DNA from: Plutella xylostella
Lineage: Eukaryota > Arthropoda > Insecta > Lepidoptera > Plutellidae
Length of the DNA stretch: 64,000 nt
Assembly (NCBI RefSeq): GCF_932276165.1
Contig: NC_064004.1
Location: forward strand, 2,490,001-2,554,000
Direction: 5' to 3'
Shown here: piece after piece, positions 12,801 to 27,800 of the stretch
Layout of the letters: the number at the start of each line of letters is the position of its first letter
Position numbering within the stretch: the first letter of the stretch is position 1
Notes under the pieces: model-generated
What the model saw: the letters and a program-made list of their open reading frames with translations, nothing else
Database searches by the model: none
What the model was told of the DNA's origin: nothing
Made by a program: the position numbers and the translations under genes

Positions 12801-15800
12801 AGTAACAAGTTTTCCGAGCATCAATTCTTTACGAATTCATTATCACTTTAGAAACGCTTAGTTAAGTATAAAGAATACGAAACATGGTTGGTGTACGTCA
12901 AGCATCGTTGTTCGGTATACAAAGAAAAGTGCCTCACCAGTGCCTTGTCAAACTAATGGACAACATTTCAAAAAACTAAAGCTGCTACAAATCGAAAACC
13001 ATTTCGAGATTTAGCTCTAAAGACCACAAAAAAAATGTTTTTGTATTTTTTGGATGTATCATTTTCGAGAAAATCATAAAATAGTAAAAAAGTGCTGATG
13101 ACGTCATGCATCAGGTGCGATGCATTTTGATGATCAAAGCCTATAGATTTAAAAACAAAGTAACTGTCACTTTCATTTTTGATTGACGTTGACGTTTTAT
13201 CGTGACGTTGTTGTTTATTTGGGTCATTTTCATTAATTCTGTTCTGACATTTTCTGACTATTTTTTTTATTTATTATTAAGAGATGACCTCTATATAATA
13301 TGTCCCAGAGCATGCCACCGCCTACACAGCTGAAAAATGCTTCTGCTTATTTTTTTACATGATAAGTACCTACTTTCCATCATTAGAAATATCAAGGTCA
13401 TTTGAAAATGACCCATTTGTTGGTTGGCATGTAAACAAAGTTTAAATGTCACTTGTCAGTGTCATTTATGTTTTTTTTCGAGACTCAGGCAATAGACAAA
13501 AATAAAAATTGAGCCTAATATGTGACGTCACTTCCGGTTTTAAAATAATTAACTTTAAAGTTAAAAATAACATGCAAAAATTTATGTATACAGGGTGTCC
13601 CAAAAGTCAACGTCATCCCTTTAAGGGCTGATAGGTCAGCTCATGAGAGGCCAGAATATCACAATATGACCTTAGTAAAAACTCGATAATTTTCGAGATA
13701 TTGACTTACACTTACACTTTTATAAATTTGATGAAAATCGACACCTTGGATCAGTTTTTTGCGTGCCGCCGGTACAAAAATCCATATTGTTAGAATTTGT
13801 TTGGTGTTGCATCACCCTGTATAGCCCTGCTATAGATCGCAGTCAAAAAAAATATCGAGTAATGCTGTATGTTTAAAAAAAACACGGTTTTCAAAGTCAT
13901 AAAAGGTAATCGTATTTTTTTATAAACAACTTTGACTCTACATACTGTAAAAAAAATATACCACGCAAACCTGGCACCTTATTTGAAAAAATTGCTCATT
14001 TAATGCAGTTTCCAAAATGGTATGAAACGTTGCTATTGTTTCAATTAACAAAAAAGTTATTGCTATTTTAGTACAAAACGACCTCGATGTAAAATTGTTA
14101 GAAGGAAATTTATCTGACTGAATTTATTAAGGGTAAGTCATGTTGGAATGAGTAAAAGTAAAATAGGTAGTGTGGCCGGGAGTGGGAAAAGAGACAACGT
14201 TGTCACAGTTTAAAAAAAACGCATTTTGAGTTTCTTTCTCGAAAAAAGTGGACTATAGCAACTCCACATTCCCCATAAATGTAGCGCATGGTAACGTACA
14301 TTCCTGAGTAGTGCTAATGTGTGATATTGTACAAGTAAAATGCTTACACATGTACATTATACACCCACAGTATCCAAAAAAGGGACATATCAGTTTGTCA
14401 TTAACATTACCTCTAATTACTTGTTATTTATTTTAAAGTTAACATTATCAGAAATAAATTTAAACAAAACCAAACTCTCCAAATTATGATTATGACCATT
14501 AATGAGTATTATTTTTTGCTGATTATGTACTGAATATAATAATGTGGTGTTATAATTTTGAGAAATAAAAATAAAAGTCAATAAATGTTTGTATTTTTTA
14601 AATTACGGTGTAAAAAACGCAAAATATGTTTTATAAGAGTTTGGTAAGTTTTTTCTTAGCTATTTTTGCGTCATCTATGTTGCCACGGCTGACCCCACCA
14701 CCTATTTTACTTTTACTCATTCCAACATGACTTACCCTTAATAAATTCAGTCAGATAAATTTCCTTCAAACAATTTTACATCGAGGTCGTTTTGTACTAA
14801 AATAGCAATAACTTTTTTGTTAATTGAAACAATAGCAACGTTTCATACCATTTTGGAAACTGCATTAAATGAGCAATCTTTTCAAATAAGGTGCCAGGTT
14901 TGCGTGGTATATTTTTTTTACAGTATGTAGAGTCAAAGTTGTTTATAAAAAAATACGATTACCTTTTATGACTTTGAAAACCGTGTTTTTTTTAAACATA
15001 CAGCATTACTCGATATTTTTTTTTACTGCGATCAATAGCAGGTCTATACAGGGTGATGCAACACCAAACAAATTCTAACAATATGGATTTTTGTACCGGC
15101 GGCACGCAAAAAACTGATCCATGGTGTCGATTTTCAGCAAATTTATAAAAGTGTCAATATCTCGAAAATTATCGAGTTTTTACTAAGGTCATATTGTGAT
15201 ATTCTGGCCTCTCATGAGCTGACCTATCAGCCCTTTAAGGGATGACGTTGACTTTTGGGACACCCTGTATACAAAATAAAAAAATACGGGTCCACCAATT
15301 TTCTATAAACTTTCCGAATAACTAATAAAAATATAGGGTAAAGAAAATGAAATGTTGTCCATTACAATTCAAATTACTATGAATAAATAGTGTACATATA
15401 CCGACTAACAAAGCTGACCGTATTTAATACAACAAAAAGACTATTGCTAATACATACTGTAGAGTCCGGGCCACAACAGAAGTCTTACGGAAAAATCGGG
15501 AACTAACCTTTCCTATCATACTATCTGACATTTAGTTCTATGAGTACAGCTAAAGAGTAAATAATACTACGTTGTAAAAAGCGCCGCGGGTATCAAGAGT
15601 TCAGTGGTGGCGTGGACTCTACTTACCATCACAGTCAAATTAGTATGCAATTTAAAAAAAAAAACGAGTACTGAGTATGTCTCTCGCACATTTCCGGTAT
15701 TGACACAGAGATGGGTCACTGTTAAGAGTTAGGACTAATAGTAACGCGGTAATAAATAACATGGACCGATAGCAACGCAGTGAAACAATTTCAGTACTCG

Positions 15801-18800
15801 TTTGTTTAAAAAAAATAGACAATAGATCGCATCTGGCTGTTGGAAACTTAGGCTGCGTTCGCAGTAGAAAAACTTGTAGCCCGTTACTAACTAGCATTTG
15901 CTAAACTGGCAAACTGCGAACACTTGGCATACTAAACCGATACACCGTCTCTAAACCAGTCGGCGGCCGGCGGCTAACTGTTTGTCTACTGGGAATGCAG
16001 CGTAATTCAGATAAATTGCCAGACCCAATAAAAAACATGTGTTTTATTTAAATTACTCTCTCTACATTAGTTGCAACTTCTACAAGTTGTTGTAAAAAAA
16101 ACGTTTTTGAGGATTCTTGTGGTGATTCTTTACAACGAGTTTGAAAAAACAAACAGTCTTGGGATTATAGTGTATTTTTTTTTCAACAGTTCTTAAATAC
16201 TTGATGAACAATATTGGTGCAGAATCACACTCGGTCCACATCACTTTTTTTGCAACATCCTCTATTATATTGTTACCGCTGTTTTATTATAATATAATGT
16301 ACATCTACAGTCCGCCTCGCAGATATGTAACCTCCCACCGATTTTTTAAAACACGATGACTTTAACCCTAATATAAGAAATAAATTAACTTATTATGTAA
16401 TACATTGATACCATTTTAGATATAAAATGGTATTAATGGAGGGTAGGTGGCGCCTCTCACCGAAGTAAATAAATATTGATTTACGTGAAGGGGTCAGATA
16501 CCTGCGTGGTCGACTGTACGAGCTATGTCATTTTGTATACACTGGGCTGTTAAAATAAGTAGTCATTTAAAACTTATAAGTAATAAGGTATATATTTATA
16601 TTACTTTTCACATATTATATATTTTTGTATCATAGACTCAAAAACTTAGTTTTATAATTTATGTATCAAAAAATTAATAAACGAAATTTATTTCAAACCA
16701 CATCTCAGTGTTGGAAATAATATATAAAAAATATTTTTATTTCAAGATATTCGGAAAATAGTTAATTAGATTTTCATCAATAATTCAATCATAAACAATT
16801 TTGACATGTAGTAAATTAGTTATACGAATATGTACCTAGTTTTTTTGCATAGTAAATGCTAAGCTTAAAACATAAGCTTTTACACAATAGAAAAAAAAAT
16901 CGCCTGCGAATTACAAATCTAAATATAAACAAAAAAATCAGCTAGTAGCTTTGCGAAATTAAAATATATTTCTTTATACAATAAAACTATAATAAAATGG
17001 ATTGTTCAGTTATCAAGTAGCTTTTATGTATTTACATAGTTGTCACCATCCTGTATTGTACATCGCGGTGTTAAGATTTCTTTCTTGTCAATATCCTTTG
17101 TATTTATACCAATAAACCTTGCTTCTACTACCAGCGATCCGACCATAAGGCTACCAAGCCTTTTCATGGTCCTTCGAGCCGGATCCAGTAAATAATATTA
17201 CAACTAAATACCTATATATTATATATAATGTGTGTTTTTTTAAATGTTTGTTGTACTAGGCATCGTGCGGGGTTTTCTACAGAATGTGTGGTTGAGGCCG
17301 GGGTAAACCCATGGTTTTAATTACTTTAAAGCTGCGAAAGGAAGTCAGGAAGCTGGAGAAAATGGCGCGACGGCGGAAAGTAAGATTCGTTTGGTGTGCT
17401 TTAAGTTTTAGTGCGTAAAATGTAACTTAAATATGAGATATATATCGCAGAAAATATTGTCATAAGTCTTAACTAAGGTCTTCTTAGCGTGACAAACACT
17501 AAGTGCCAATTTCTACATAGTCGGTTAAAGCATAACCAGGAAGTAGTGGTTGACTTTTGACACATCTGTCATGAATTTTATATGGAGATGACGTTTAATT
17601 AATAAATCAATCCCTGTCGGTTAGATAACCGACTATGGAGAAATTAGCACTTAAGCTTGTCCAGGGTTCGTGCAGCCCTTCAACTTAGCTTATGCTGGAG
17701 CATCGCAATGTCCTAAGTATCTCTTCGATATAGATTATTCATTGGTTGAACGCTACGTTTGCCTGTTCATGGTCTCGAATCTACAATCTACCCAGATGGA
17801 AGGCAGAACTTGTTTGTTTAATATTTTAACTGTGCTATCTTGATGTATGTAGACTGTGGAATGCATTACCTGTAAATATCCGTTTTGCGAAGACAGCTAT
17901 AGGTTTCAAAAAACAGGTAAAAGAACATTATCTTTCCTCCATCTTGCAATAGTACCTACCTATATTATATAAATCTATATAACTTTGATTACATTATGTA
18001 TGTATGTAGTTAAGTATTTATTATTAAACATGAATGTTTACTACATTTTGTACACCTTCCTCATTCATTCTTTAAGTCTCTCCTCCACCCAAAGGTTGCC
18101 TGGAAGAGATCGCTTTTAGCGATAAGGCCGCCTATTGCGTTATATTGTAAATTGTTATTTGTGTAAATTGTTTTTAAGTCAATAAAGTAGTATTCTATTC
18201 TATTCTATTCTATATCAGCGGTCATGCTCCATTGACCAATCACAGCATTGTTGAACAGCGGCGTTGATGTTAATTCGGCCAATCAGAGCGCAGATAGTCA
18301 GACTTCAGCGAATCATATTGGAAAGCCGTAACATAATCGTATGTCGCACTAAAACTTAAACACAACCAAATTGTTTATATCTGTCGTATTTTCTTTGTGT
18401 CGTTTTGTTTACAGGTTTTTACGTTTGTTATTGCTGTGTTTTATGTTCAAAATATCTGTGTTTTTTCGGTTTAAAATTCATAGCGTCGATTTCGTCACCG
18501 TGAAGGAAAACATCGTGATTGGGGACGGATTAAAGATGTTTTTTAGCCATTTGCAGAAAAACAAGCATGTTTATGTTGTTCATTGTTGTCGTAGAATTGA
18601 AACAATCTCCTCTTCTATGATTAGTCTACAGGATACAGGAACGTAGACGACTGCAGATTTGTCTCCAAAGCTATAAACATTAAACTATCCGCTAATCTTC
18701 TCTCCTGTGCTTGCGATATTCCTAAACACTTCCTCAAAGCTAGCGAAGCAAAACGAAGCGGCTAAGCGAAACGGCGCCAAAACATTTTTCTGACGCATCC

Positions 18801-21800
18801 ATTCTTTATTCAGGCGAAATTCGAGTTTAACTCGTTACTTCGGGAACACGGAGTGGACCGTCACTCCCGCTGGCTGGATGTGAAGAGGAGGATTGAGGAT
18901 GACCCTCGGTATAGGGCCGTGGAGTCCAGTGCTGTCAGAGAAGACTATTTCAAGGATTTCACGAGGTCCCTGAAAGTGAAGGACGATAGGCGGAAAGAGA
19001 AAGGTGAGTTTATATGTATGTATATTACATGTATATGTAGTGGTGTTTAGTGCTTAAAATATAGTATCTGATAGCAGATCGATTATTTTGAAATCCCTAT
19101 AACAGAGAATATAAAGAAACACTTGGAGAATAACTAAAGCTGAAGTCCATATTGATAAGATTTCGCAAACGGAGATCTGATACTAGTAATTTCTACAAAT
19201 GACCTTAAAGAAACAGCTACCCAGCTTACATGGAATACCACGAATACCGGTCACAATAAGTCCATAATTATGTCCAAGAATTTCCAATAACCTACACAGT
19301 TAAAACGTCTTCTAGAATGGAAGCAAATTATTTCTTTACTTATTAATTTAAGTGCCTTTCGTGAGGTCTGTGTCCAGAAGTTGACTGCGATAGTTTGACT
19401 TCTACGACCACTAATAATGAAAAATAATAATAATGTTGTATTATTTACAGATAAAGAGAAGAATGGCAAAAAGGAGAAAGAGAAGAAAGATAAGAAAATC
19501 AAGAAAGTAAATGAGGTATGTTTTGCTTTACATTTAATTGTATTTTATACACCCACTCAGGGAGGAAAGTAAGTGGTAATTATTATAATATATTTTAAGT
19601 ATAGACGATTTTGTTTTATGGTATGCGGTTTGTACTCCGGACGTTTAACACCAAACCGGCGGTGGTGCAAAAGGCGTATCGGTTTTTTTCAACAAACCTT
19701 AGACTGTCAAATCTGCGATGCTTTTAGCTGTGCCGTTTTCAAAACGTACCCTTTACTTTTGACTCGCGAAAAGTGCAGTGTAGTGATGCAAAGATGGCGG
19801 ACTCAATGACGTCATAACATGGCGGGCGATGATGTCATAAGAGCGGTTAGAAGTCGGTTACCTCTTCGGACTACTGTCTTTTATGCGTAGAACGTGCCGT
19901 CAGTTTCTCACGTAGCTATCTATACACTTTAGTACCTTGTCTAACCTACAAACGGTCATTGAATTAATGAATTGACGGTTTGTGAGTGACAAGGTACAAA
20001 AGTATATAGCTGGTTTAGAAGCTGACTGTGATATTCGATGTAACAGTGGCGGTGTCATAGCAAAGCACCGCAGATATGACAGGCGACAATCCATGTTTAC
20101 ACATTTCACACGCATGTAAATGTAACAACTTTGAACGAACGCCCGGGTTCAGTGAACAGTGTCCGATGTAGGTCTGTAGACTTCTAACCGTCTCTTTTCC
20201 ATCTTTGCAGAAGAGTGGGACGGAAGAGAAGCAGCCTACACCGCCGCCGGAGCAGTGGGCCGACATTATCGGTATACCAGAGAACCGACGCAGACAAGCC
20301 CAAGCGAAGAAACCTACTGAACTGCAACGACGTCTCATTGAAGATAAAAATCTCCCACTTATCAAAAGAAGAGTATCATTCTCTATACCTCAAGAGGAGC
20401 CACAACCGGAGATTTTATCGCCTAAAAGGTTGAGGTCGTCACGGTTCCCATCGCCAGCGGTGCAAGTCAAGCCGAGAGTGACAAAGACAGCGATAAAGAT
20501 AATGGACAGGAGAAAGAACAGGACAAACGGGGAGCTGAGCCCGTCCGTCCGGGCTGCGACCCGGAAAAAGAAGACGGAGAAAGAATAGTGTTTGTACAAC
20601 GTGTTTTTCAGACGCTGACCAGGGTAAAGTCCTTGACAGCCTGTAGGTTGAGGTGGTTTTGCGCAAGCGGGGTCGATTTGAGAGTCATATGCATACGTAA
20701 TGTGTCATATTTATATATCATGTGTCTTCTGCATACATTCGTAGTCACCTAAAAACTTCTGCAAACATAATTTGTCATAAAATAGGTATCAATACATAAT
20801 AATGTCATTTATTTGCATACTTCAATTGTCATTTAAAAACATCATCTTCCATCTGCATAAGCACATAATATGTCACCTGCATACATCAGTTCTCATTTTT
20901 GCCTATTTTTGCCTACACTGACATCTCTAACTGTCATGAGCATACACTATCTGTCATCTGCGCACATAATATGGCACTTGCATATCTTATATTTCATCTG
21001 CATGCTATATCTGTCATTTGAATGTTATCTGTTTCAACATAATGAGCGCTAGAGGCGCTGGTTTGTATTTGAAAACTAGATCGTTTGCGTAAAATATCCG
21101 AAACGTCACTACAGGCACGGGACGTTAGCTTAAACATTATTGGTTGTAGCGTTTTTAAAACACTTTGTTATGCGAGAGTGAGTGAGGGATTGCTATAGTG
21201 TTGTGTCAAAGACTTGGTTTTAGTGCGTAGTCCGGACCTATTGAGTTTGACGTAAAGGTAAAATAAGGAACTGTCAAATTAATAATAATGCGAAATGTAA
21301 ATACTTGTACATAAGTATGAAATACAATAGTTCGTAAGTGTTACGTTTCATTATGTAAATATGACATGAGCAGCTTCATCATCACAACCCATCACGTCCC
21401 CACTGCTGGGGCACGGGTCTCCTTCCAATGAAGGAAGGGGTTAGGCCACTAGGCCCAACCGTGGACTACCACCATGCTGGCCTAGTGTGGGTTGGTGGAC
21501 CCCAACGCAAGCAAGCTTGTTCAGAGAGAGTTGTCGGGTAAGTGGGCAACCCGACTGTCAGATGTTTTCAAATTTCCCGAAGACAGCTGACTAAGCTTTA
21601 TGAGCAGGTTACTTTCAACTGGGTACACATAATTTATGCTATTTATGCTCACGACTGTAATCCCCGAAGGGGTAGTCAGAGGTGACTTGCAAGCGAGCTT
21701 TTTCGCAGATATTAAGTAGTCTGTATGTGTAAGTACATATTTAGAAAGTTATTAATGATAGGTACTTATTTACTTTACGATTACATAAGGTGTTAGATGT

Positions 21801-24800
21801 ACATAATTTGAAATTAATCGTTGAAATCGATAGAAAGTCACTTTGACACATCCCTTTTCAATGTTCCGCCTATTTTAATCATTAATAGTATTATAAGACT
21901 AACATACGATAAGATGTCTGTCAGTTTGATTTATATTGATTTTTAAGAATTAATCTGTAAGTATTACCACAAAAACAGTTTAAACTTTTTCGTTCAATAT
22001 TTGTCTATAGGCATAAATGTTGTATTTAAGCGTTACCTACAAACATATTTTGTGTGAGGTATCTAAATAGTTAGTGAATTATAAAATTGTACAATATAAA
22101 ATATGTGTGTTTAGATAAATAATTACTACATAATGTATTATAGTACATTAAATTTTTTCATACTTGGCATAAAGGGTAAACAATCTTAGTGTGTCTTTTA
22201 AATAAATAAACTACAGCTAAAATAAATGGTTTCATTTCGTAAGTAGCCATTTTTTCTAGTTTGCATAGGTTCTTATGTTTTTTTTTAAAACCTAGTTTTT
22301 AAATTATTCAACACTTACATTGTTAACCGTTTATGCCAAGTGTGAAAAAATGCTGTATCACTTTAAAAAAGAGTCAAATTGTATCTGTTAGGTTAACGTT
22401 AGAAATAAATGTAATTTGACTTTTAAATATCATAGCAAAGGCATAGTAACATCTGTGTTTTTTGAGTAAGTACATAATTGTATTGATTATGTGACGCACA
22501 ATAATGTTATAATTATAATATGATCCGCCTTATAAAGGTGAAATTCCTTCAATTGCCAGGTTAGTGTAAATTAATTATGCAAAAATGTGTTTAATACATA
22601 ACTATGTACATAAACATATATATTTTTAATCCTTCCGGATATATTATTAGAAACGTATTTAAATTTTATTTGCGAACTGCTGCCTAAAAAAGCTTAAGTT
22701 AACGAATTACCTATCAATTGAGCTTTATATATAAGGCAGATTGTACAATAGGAGGCTACGTCCATAAAAAAAAATAAGTTTTTTTCTGATACAGTGATAA
22801 TAAATATTTATTCAAGTTATGGCCCTTGTACCCATATTTGATAAACAATACGTACAAGGTGGAGTGTCGGTGCAAAAGAAACAATATCAGTATCATTCAA
22901 TATGTGGGGACATCTCACACACGGCTATCCGACCCCAAGCTAGGCAGAGCCTGCATTATGGGTATCGGACAGCTGATACATCTACACAAATACATAGATA
23001 TATATTAATTATAAATATCAACTACCCAAGATCCGAGAACAAATATCTGTCTACAAACAAATTTTTGCCCCAGCCGGGAATAGAACCCGGGACCTTCGAC
23101 TTAGTAGCCAGGGTCACTAAGGCCCGGGTCTCCTATTTACTCCGTAGGTCGCGTCAAGTGTCACCGCCGTAGGCCGCGTCAATGCTCATTATATCTACGC
23201 GCCAACGTCGGCGTGTGAGGGAGACCGCATCAGTACATTTCTATAGTGAGCATCGTGACGCGGCCTACGGCGTGACGCTGGACGCGACCTACGGCATAAA
23301 TAGGAGACCAAGGCCTAACCACTACACCAGTCCTCCGTCAACGTCTGGACAAATAAGTCCTCACTTAGCGAGCTCTTATTCTGAATAAATTCGGTAAGAA
23401 GACCATAGTTGTAGAAGTGAAGTGTTATTTGTTGATACCTTTCTTTTGCACTGACACTTGCTCGTATAATACTAATCTAAGTATGTAATTAATCTAACTC
23501 AAATTATGTACGTAATAATTATAATGTTGTATATTGTACCTGTGTATTACGAATCTTGGCTAATTTATATTAGACAAGGCTAGATCTGTGTTATAACATT
23601 TAAGGAGAAATTGTACATTTAATATAAACATTTCTTATATTCTACCTAGGTATGTAATTAATTTATTATTATATACTCACCAGGGTATTTAACTACTATA
23701 AATTTAATTCGGCAATTTTAAGGGAAATTTACTAAACGAAAATTTAAATGAGAAATTTTGCTGTTGGTAATGAGACTAATAAGTGTGCATAGAATTATAA
23801 ACAAATTAAGAACTACGTGAATTTTAATAACAATACATTTTCACCTATCAGTGATGTCGATTCTGAAGGCACAAATTTAAATTTTAGTGCTGTCAAAACC
23901 TTAAATTTCTTTGTTTTAATTTAAATTCCATGGGTGCTTACATAGAGAATCGGGTTCCCTGTATCTACCTGTACCGGTAACCTGATTATGCGAAAGCGCT
24001 CACTCACGGAGCATTTCCCGGATTTTCAAATGTCATGAGCGCTTTCGCATAATTAGGTTACCGGTACAGGTAGATACAAGGAACCCGTTTCTCTATGTAA
24101 GCACCCTATGAATCATGAAACACCCAAGTTTTAGGTCGGTCCAAAAAGCTCTACATATAAGAATTTTGCTAACTATCCTTTTCTTATTGTTTTTGTTTTA
24201 AATGTAATGAAGTAAATCGTAATTTAAATAAATATAATCTAATACGATACGGTTAGTGGTTAAGAATAATACTATGTTGTGAGTAAGCGGTCGTTTTTCA
24301 ATTGTCTGATAAACTTTTAACCTTCCGTCTGATATGAGACATAAGGCCCTGTTTCACAATGTCTGGTTAGCGGCTACCTGTAAGATAAAATACATGCTTT
24401 CACTCTTTGTAACTATTTTTTTGACAGTGACAGCATGTATTTTATCTCCCAGCTAGCCACTAACCAGACATTGTGAAACAGGGCCTAAAAGTTATCTATC
24501 TATTGAAAAATTGTACTCAACGTGTTTTGTATAGTTTTCCTGTGCTATGCACTATGTATTTAAGTTTGACATGTTACTTAATTTTAATTTGTTATTACAT
24601 AATACACACACGCACTCACGCCTTGTACTAATGTACTCCCTTGCGGGGTAGGCAGAGGTGCATTGCTGCACCCACTTTTCGCCAGAGTGTTATGTTAGTC
24701 CCAATGTAATAGGGGGCGGGCCTATTGCCATTTTACGGGCACATCCAAGACCCGAGAACAAATATCTGTGTTTAAACAAATATCTGCCCCAGCCGGGAAT

Positions 24801-27800
24801 CGAACCCGGGACCATCGGCTCAGTAGTCAGGGTCACTAACCACTACGCCATTCGGTCGTCTACATAATACATATTATTATTTTAACTCTACGTTTGTACT
24901 AACGTGATCGCCGTTTTTTAATGAGTTACTTAGTTATTAGTTGTTTTATATTTTAATTAGATAGGATCCATTTGTTATTATTTTTAATACATTGTTAATT
25001 TTAACTAACTTCCTTGTATATAATACTAAATCTAGTTAGTAAATAAATATAGCTTGTTTGTAAGTTTTAAATATAGTTTTTGCAACGTCATTGGAAAATA
25101 ATTTTACTAATGATCCGAAAAAATTATGAAAACTTACACTCCTAAATGTCTAAATCTAGTCCATTTTTAAGAAATCTGTAAATATCACACATGTTTTGTA
25201 TAATTATTAATTAATAATCTAATAGTAGCACAGGAAAAGTGGACAAAAACAATATTAATGTGACTGTATGTTAGATGTTTTTAAACTTTTTGTGAATAAA
25301 CTATATTCTTGCAAAGTTAAAATGGTTTTTTTTTATTAGGGTTCCGTAGCCAAAATGGCAAAAACGGAACCCTTATAGTTTCGTCATGTCCGTCTGTCCG
25401 TCTGTCACAGCCGATTTACTCGGAAACTATAAGTACTACAGTGATGAAATTTGATGGGAATATGTGTTGTATGAACCGCTACAAAAATATGACACTAAAT
25501 AGTAAAAAAAAGAATTGGGGGTGGGGCCCCCCATACATGTAACTGAGGGATGAAATTTTTTTTTTCGATGTACATACCCGTGTGGGGTATCAATGGAAAG
25601 GTCTTTTAAAATAATATAAAGTTTTCTAAAAAACATTTTTCTTAAAGTGAACGGTTTTTGAGATATCAGCTCTCAAAGTCGTAAAAAGTATGTCCCCCCC
25701 CCTCTATTTTTATAACTACGGGGTATAAAATTCTAAAAAAAATAGAGGTGATGCATGCTAATTAACTCTTTCAACGATTTTTGGTTTGATCAAAGTATCT
25801 CTTATAGTTTTTGAGATAGGTTGATTTAACTGTAATATTATATTTGCTGCTACGGAACCCTTTGTGCGCGAGCCCGACTCGCACTTGGCCGGTTTTTTTG
25901 AATATTATGTGCAAAATATCCTCAAACCATTCACAGATAGATATTAATTTGCTAAAAAAAAACAATTCCATTTATTTAAAACGCGTGTTAAAATGGTGAG
26001 CAATCTTAGCGTGTCTTTTTATTTGAATAAATTTGAAAACTCAGTTTTTAAATAAAACATGACTAAAACACACCAATTACATGTTGTTTTATGTTTTTAG
26101 GAAAAAAATATAGTAGGTATAACTACCTACCGCAGCAATAAATGTGAAATTCTATTCAAAGAATTAAAATAATACTGAATACGACGCGTCTGTTGCGTAT
26201 ATACGATGCCGACAGGTGGAGGCGAGCAGGACCCCAATTCTCGACCACTAGTCTTTAATGTCTACTGTCATGTCAGTGGCGCGACGACGTAACGCCTTGT
26301 AAAAAGACTAGTGATCGAGAATTGGGGACCCCTTCGGTTTCAGATTCATCATTTTATTCCACGTGCAATTTTACAAATGATGTGTACAGAGAACTAAAGT
26401 CACCAACATACGACTGGGTTGACGACATGCGAAAGGTGGCTGGTTATGATTGGATGCGGAAAGCTATAGATCGCATCCAGTGGTGTGCTTTGGGAGAGGC
26501 CTACGTCCAGCAGTGGACTGCTATAGGCTGATAATGAATTGTCAAGGTTGCTGGAGCGTCCAGTGCAATGCTGCACTGCAAGCAAGCTGCTTTTCGCTGT
26601 ACACTTCTTTTACATGACATCTACCCTACCATAGCCTACTCTACCCTTCTTACCTTTTAAAACTTCCCAGGACTTCCACGAATATATATACCTATATATT
26701 TTTTTTTTTTAATCTTTATTTTAAGGGTTTGGTACACAAAGTGACCATGTCACCCTATTATAAACACATTACATATTTACTAATTAACTATTACAAACTT
26801 TCTCTTAAACGAATACCCGTAATTGCTAATTTATACAGTTCAATAGCCTCCCCCGACAAAGGGGAAGTCAGAGCACTATTGCATCCACCAAATTCCTTCA
26901 GGCTAGGGTACTTATACGTTATGTCTCTTCTTTGTGCCTCATTCCGGACACACTCCATCAATATGTGGTACACATCTTCTACCATGCCACACTCCATACA
27001 GTTAGGTGAGTGGGATTTTTTCATCAAAAAAGCAAATTTATTCAATGGAATGTGTCCGGAACGTAGCCTCATTGCTGTTACAATCAAACGTCTTGACAGA
27101 TTAATGGAGTTACTATCGAACCACGGGTAACGAAGTGGGCTGCATTGAACCGTCTTATACCATATGCCTTTCTCTACCGATCTTCTATCGAAGTGCTCTT
27201 TCCATAACTTGTAGCATTCCTCTTTTAGTGTGTGTATATGATCTGAATACAGAGAGAGACAAGGCAATGGTAACCCATCTGACAATGCCTGTTTTGCTAA
27301 TACGTCCACCTCTTCGTTACCCGTGATACCGACATGTGAAGGAATCCATTGGAGGACAATGTTTTTATTATTAAATCTCAGTTTCGCAATTGAGCTAATT
27401 ATTATATAGGCTATCGGTATTCCTCGACAGATCGAGGTACACCGAGCCAAGTGTTGTAATGCACTCCTGGAGTCTGTTAATACAACAAACGAGTCGAAAT
27501 CTATAGTTTCTATGTATGACAAACACTCCGAGATGGCTTGCAGTTCGGCATTCATTATTGATGTAGCGCAATCTATGCTAAATTTTACGCCAACTCTTAT
27601 CTGAGGGTCCAGGAATGCACAACCGACATTGCTCCCTTCCTTCGATCCATCTGTGTACATCTTATAAAAACGTTCGTATTTAGTATGTAACATATAATTA
27701 CACTTTTCCTTCATATATGCAGATGAAAGTGCTCTTTTAGACTGATCTATGTCTTCAACCCTCAGTCTGATAATATCATTTAAATCAATATTTGTTACCC

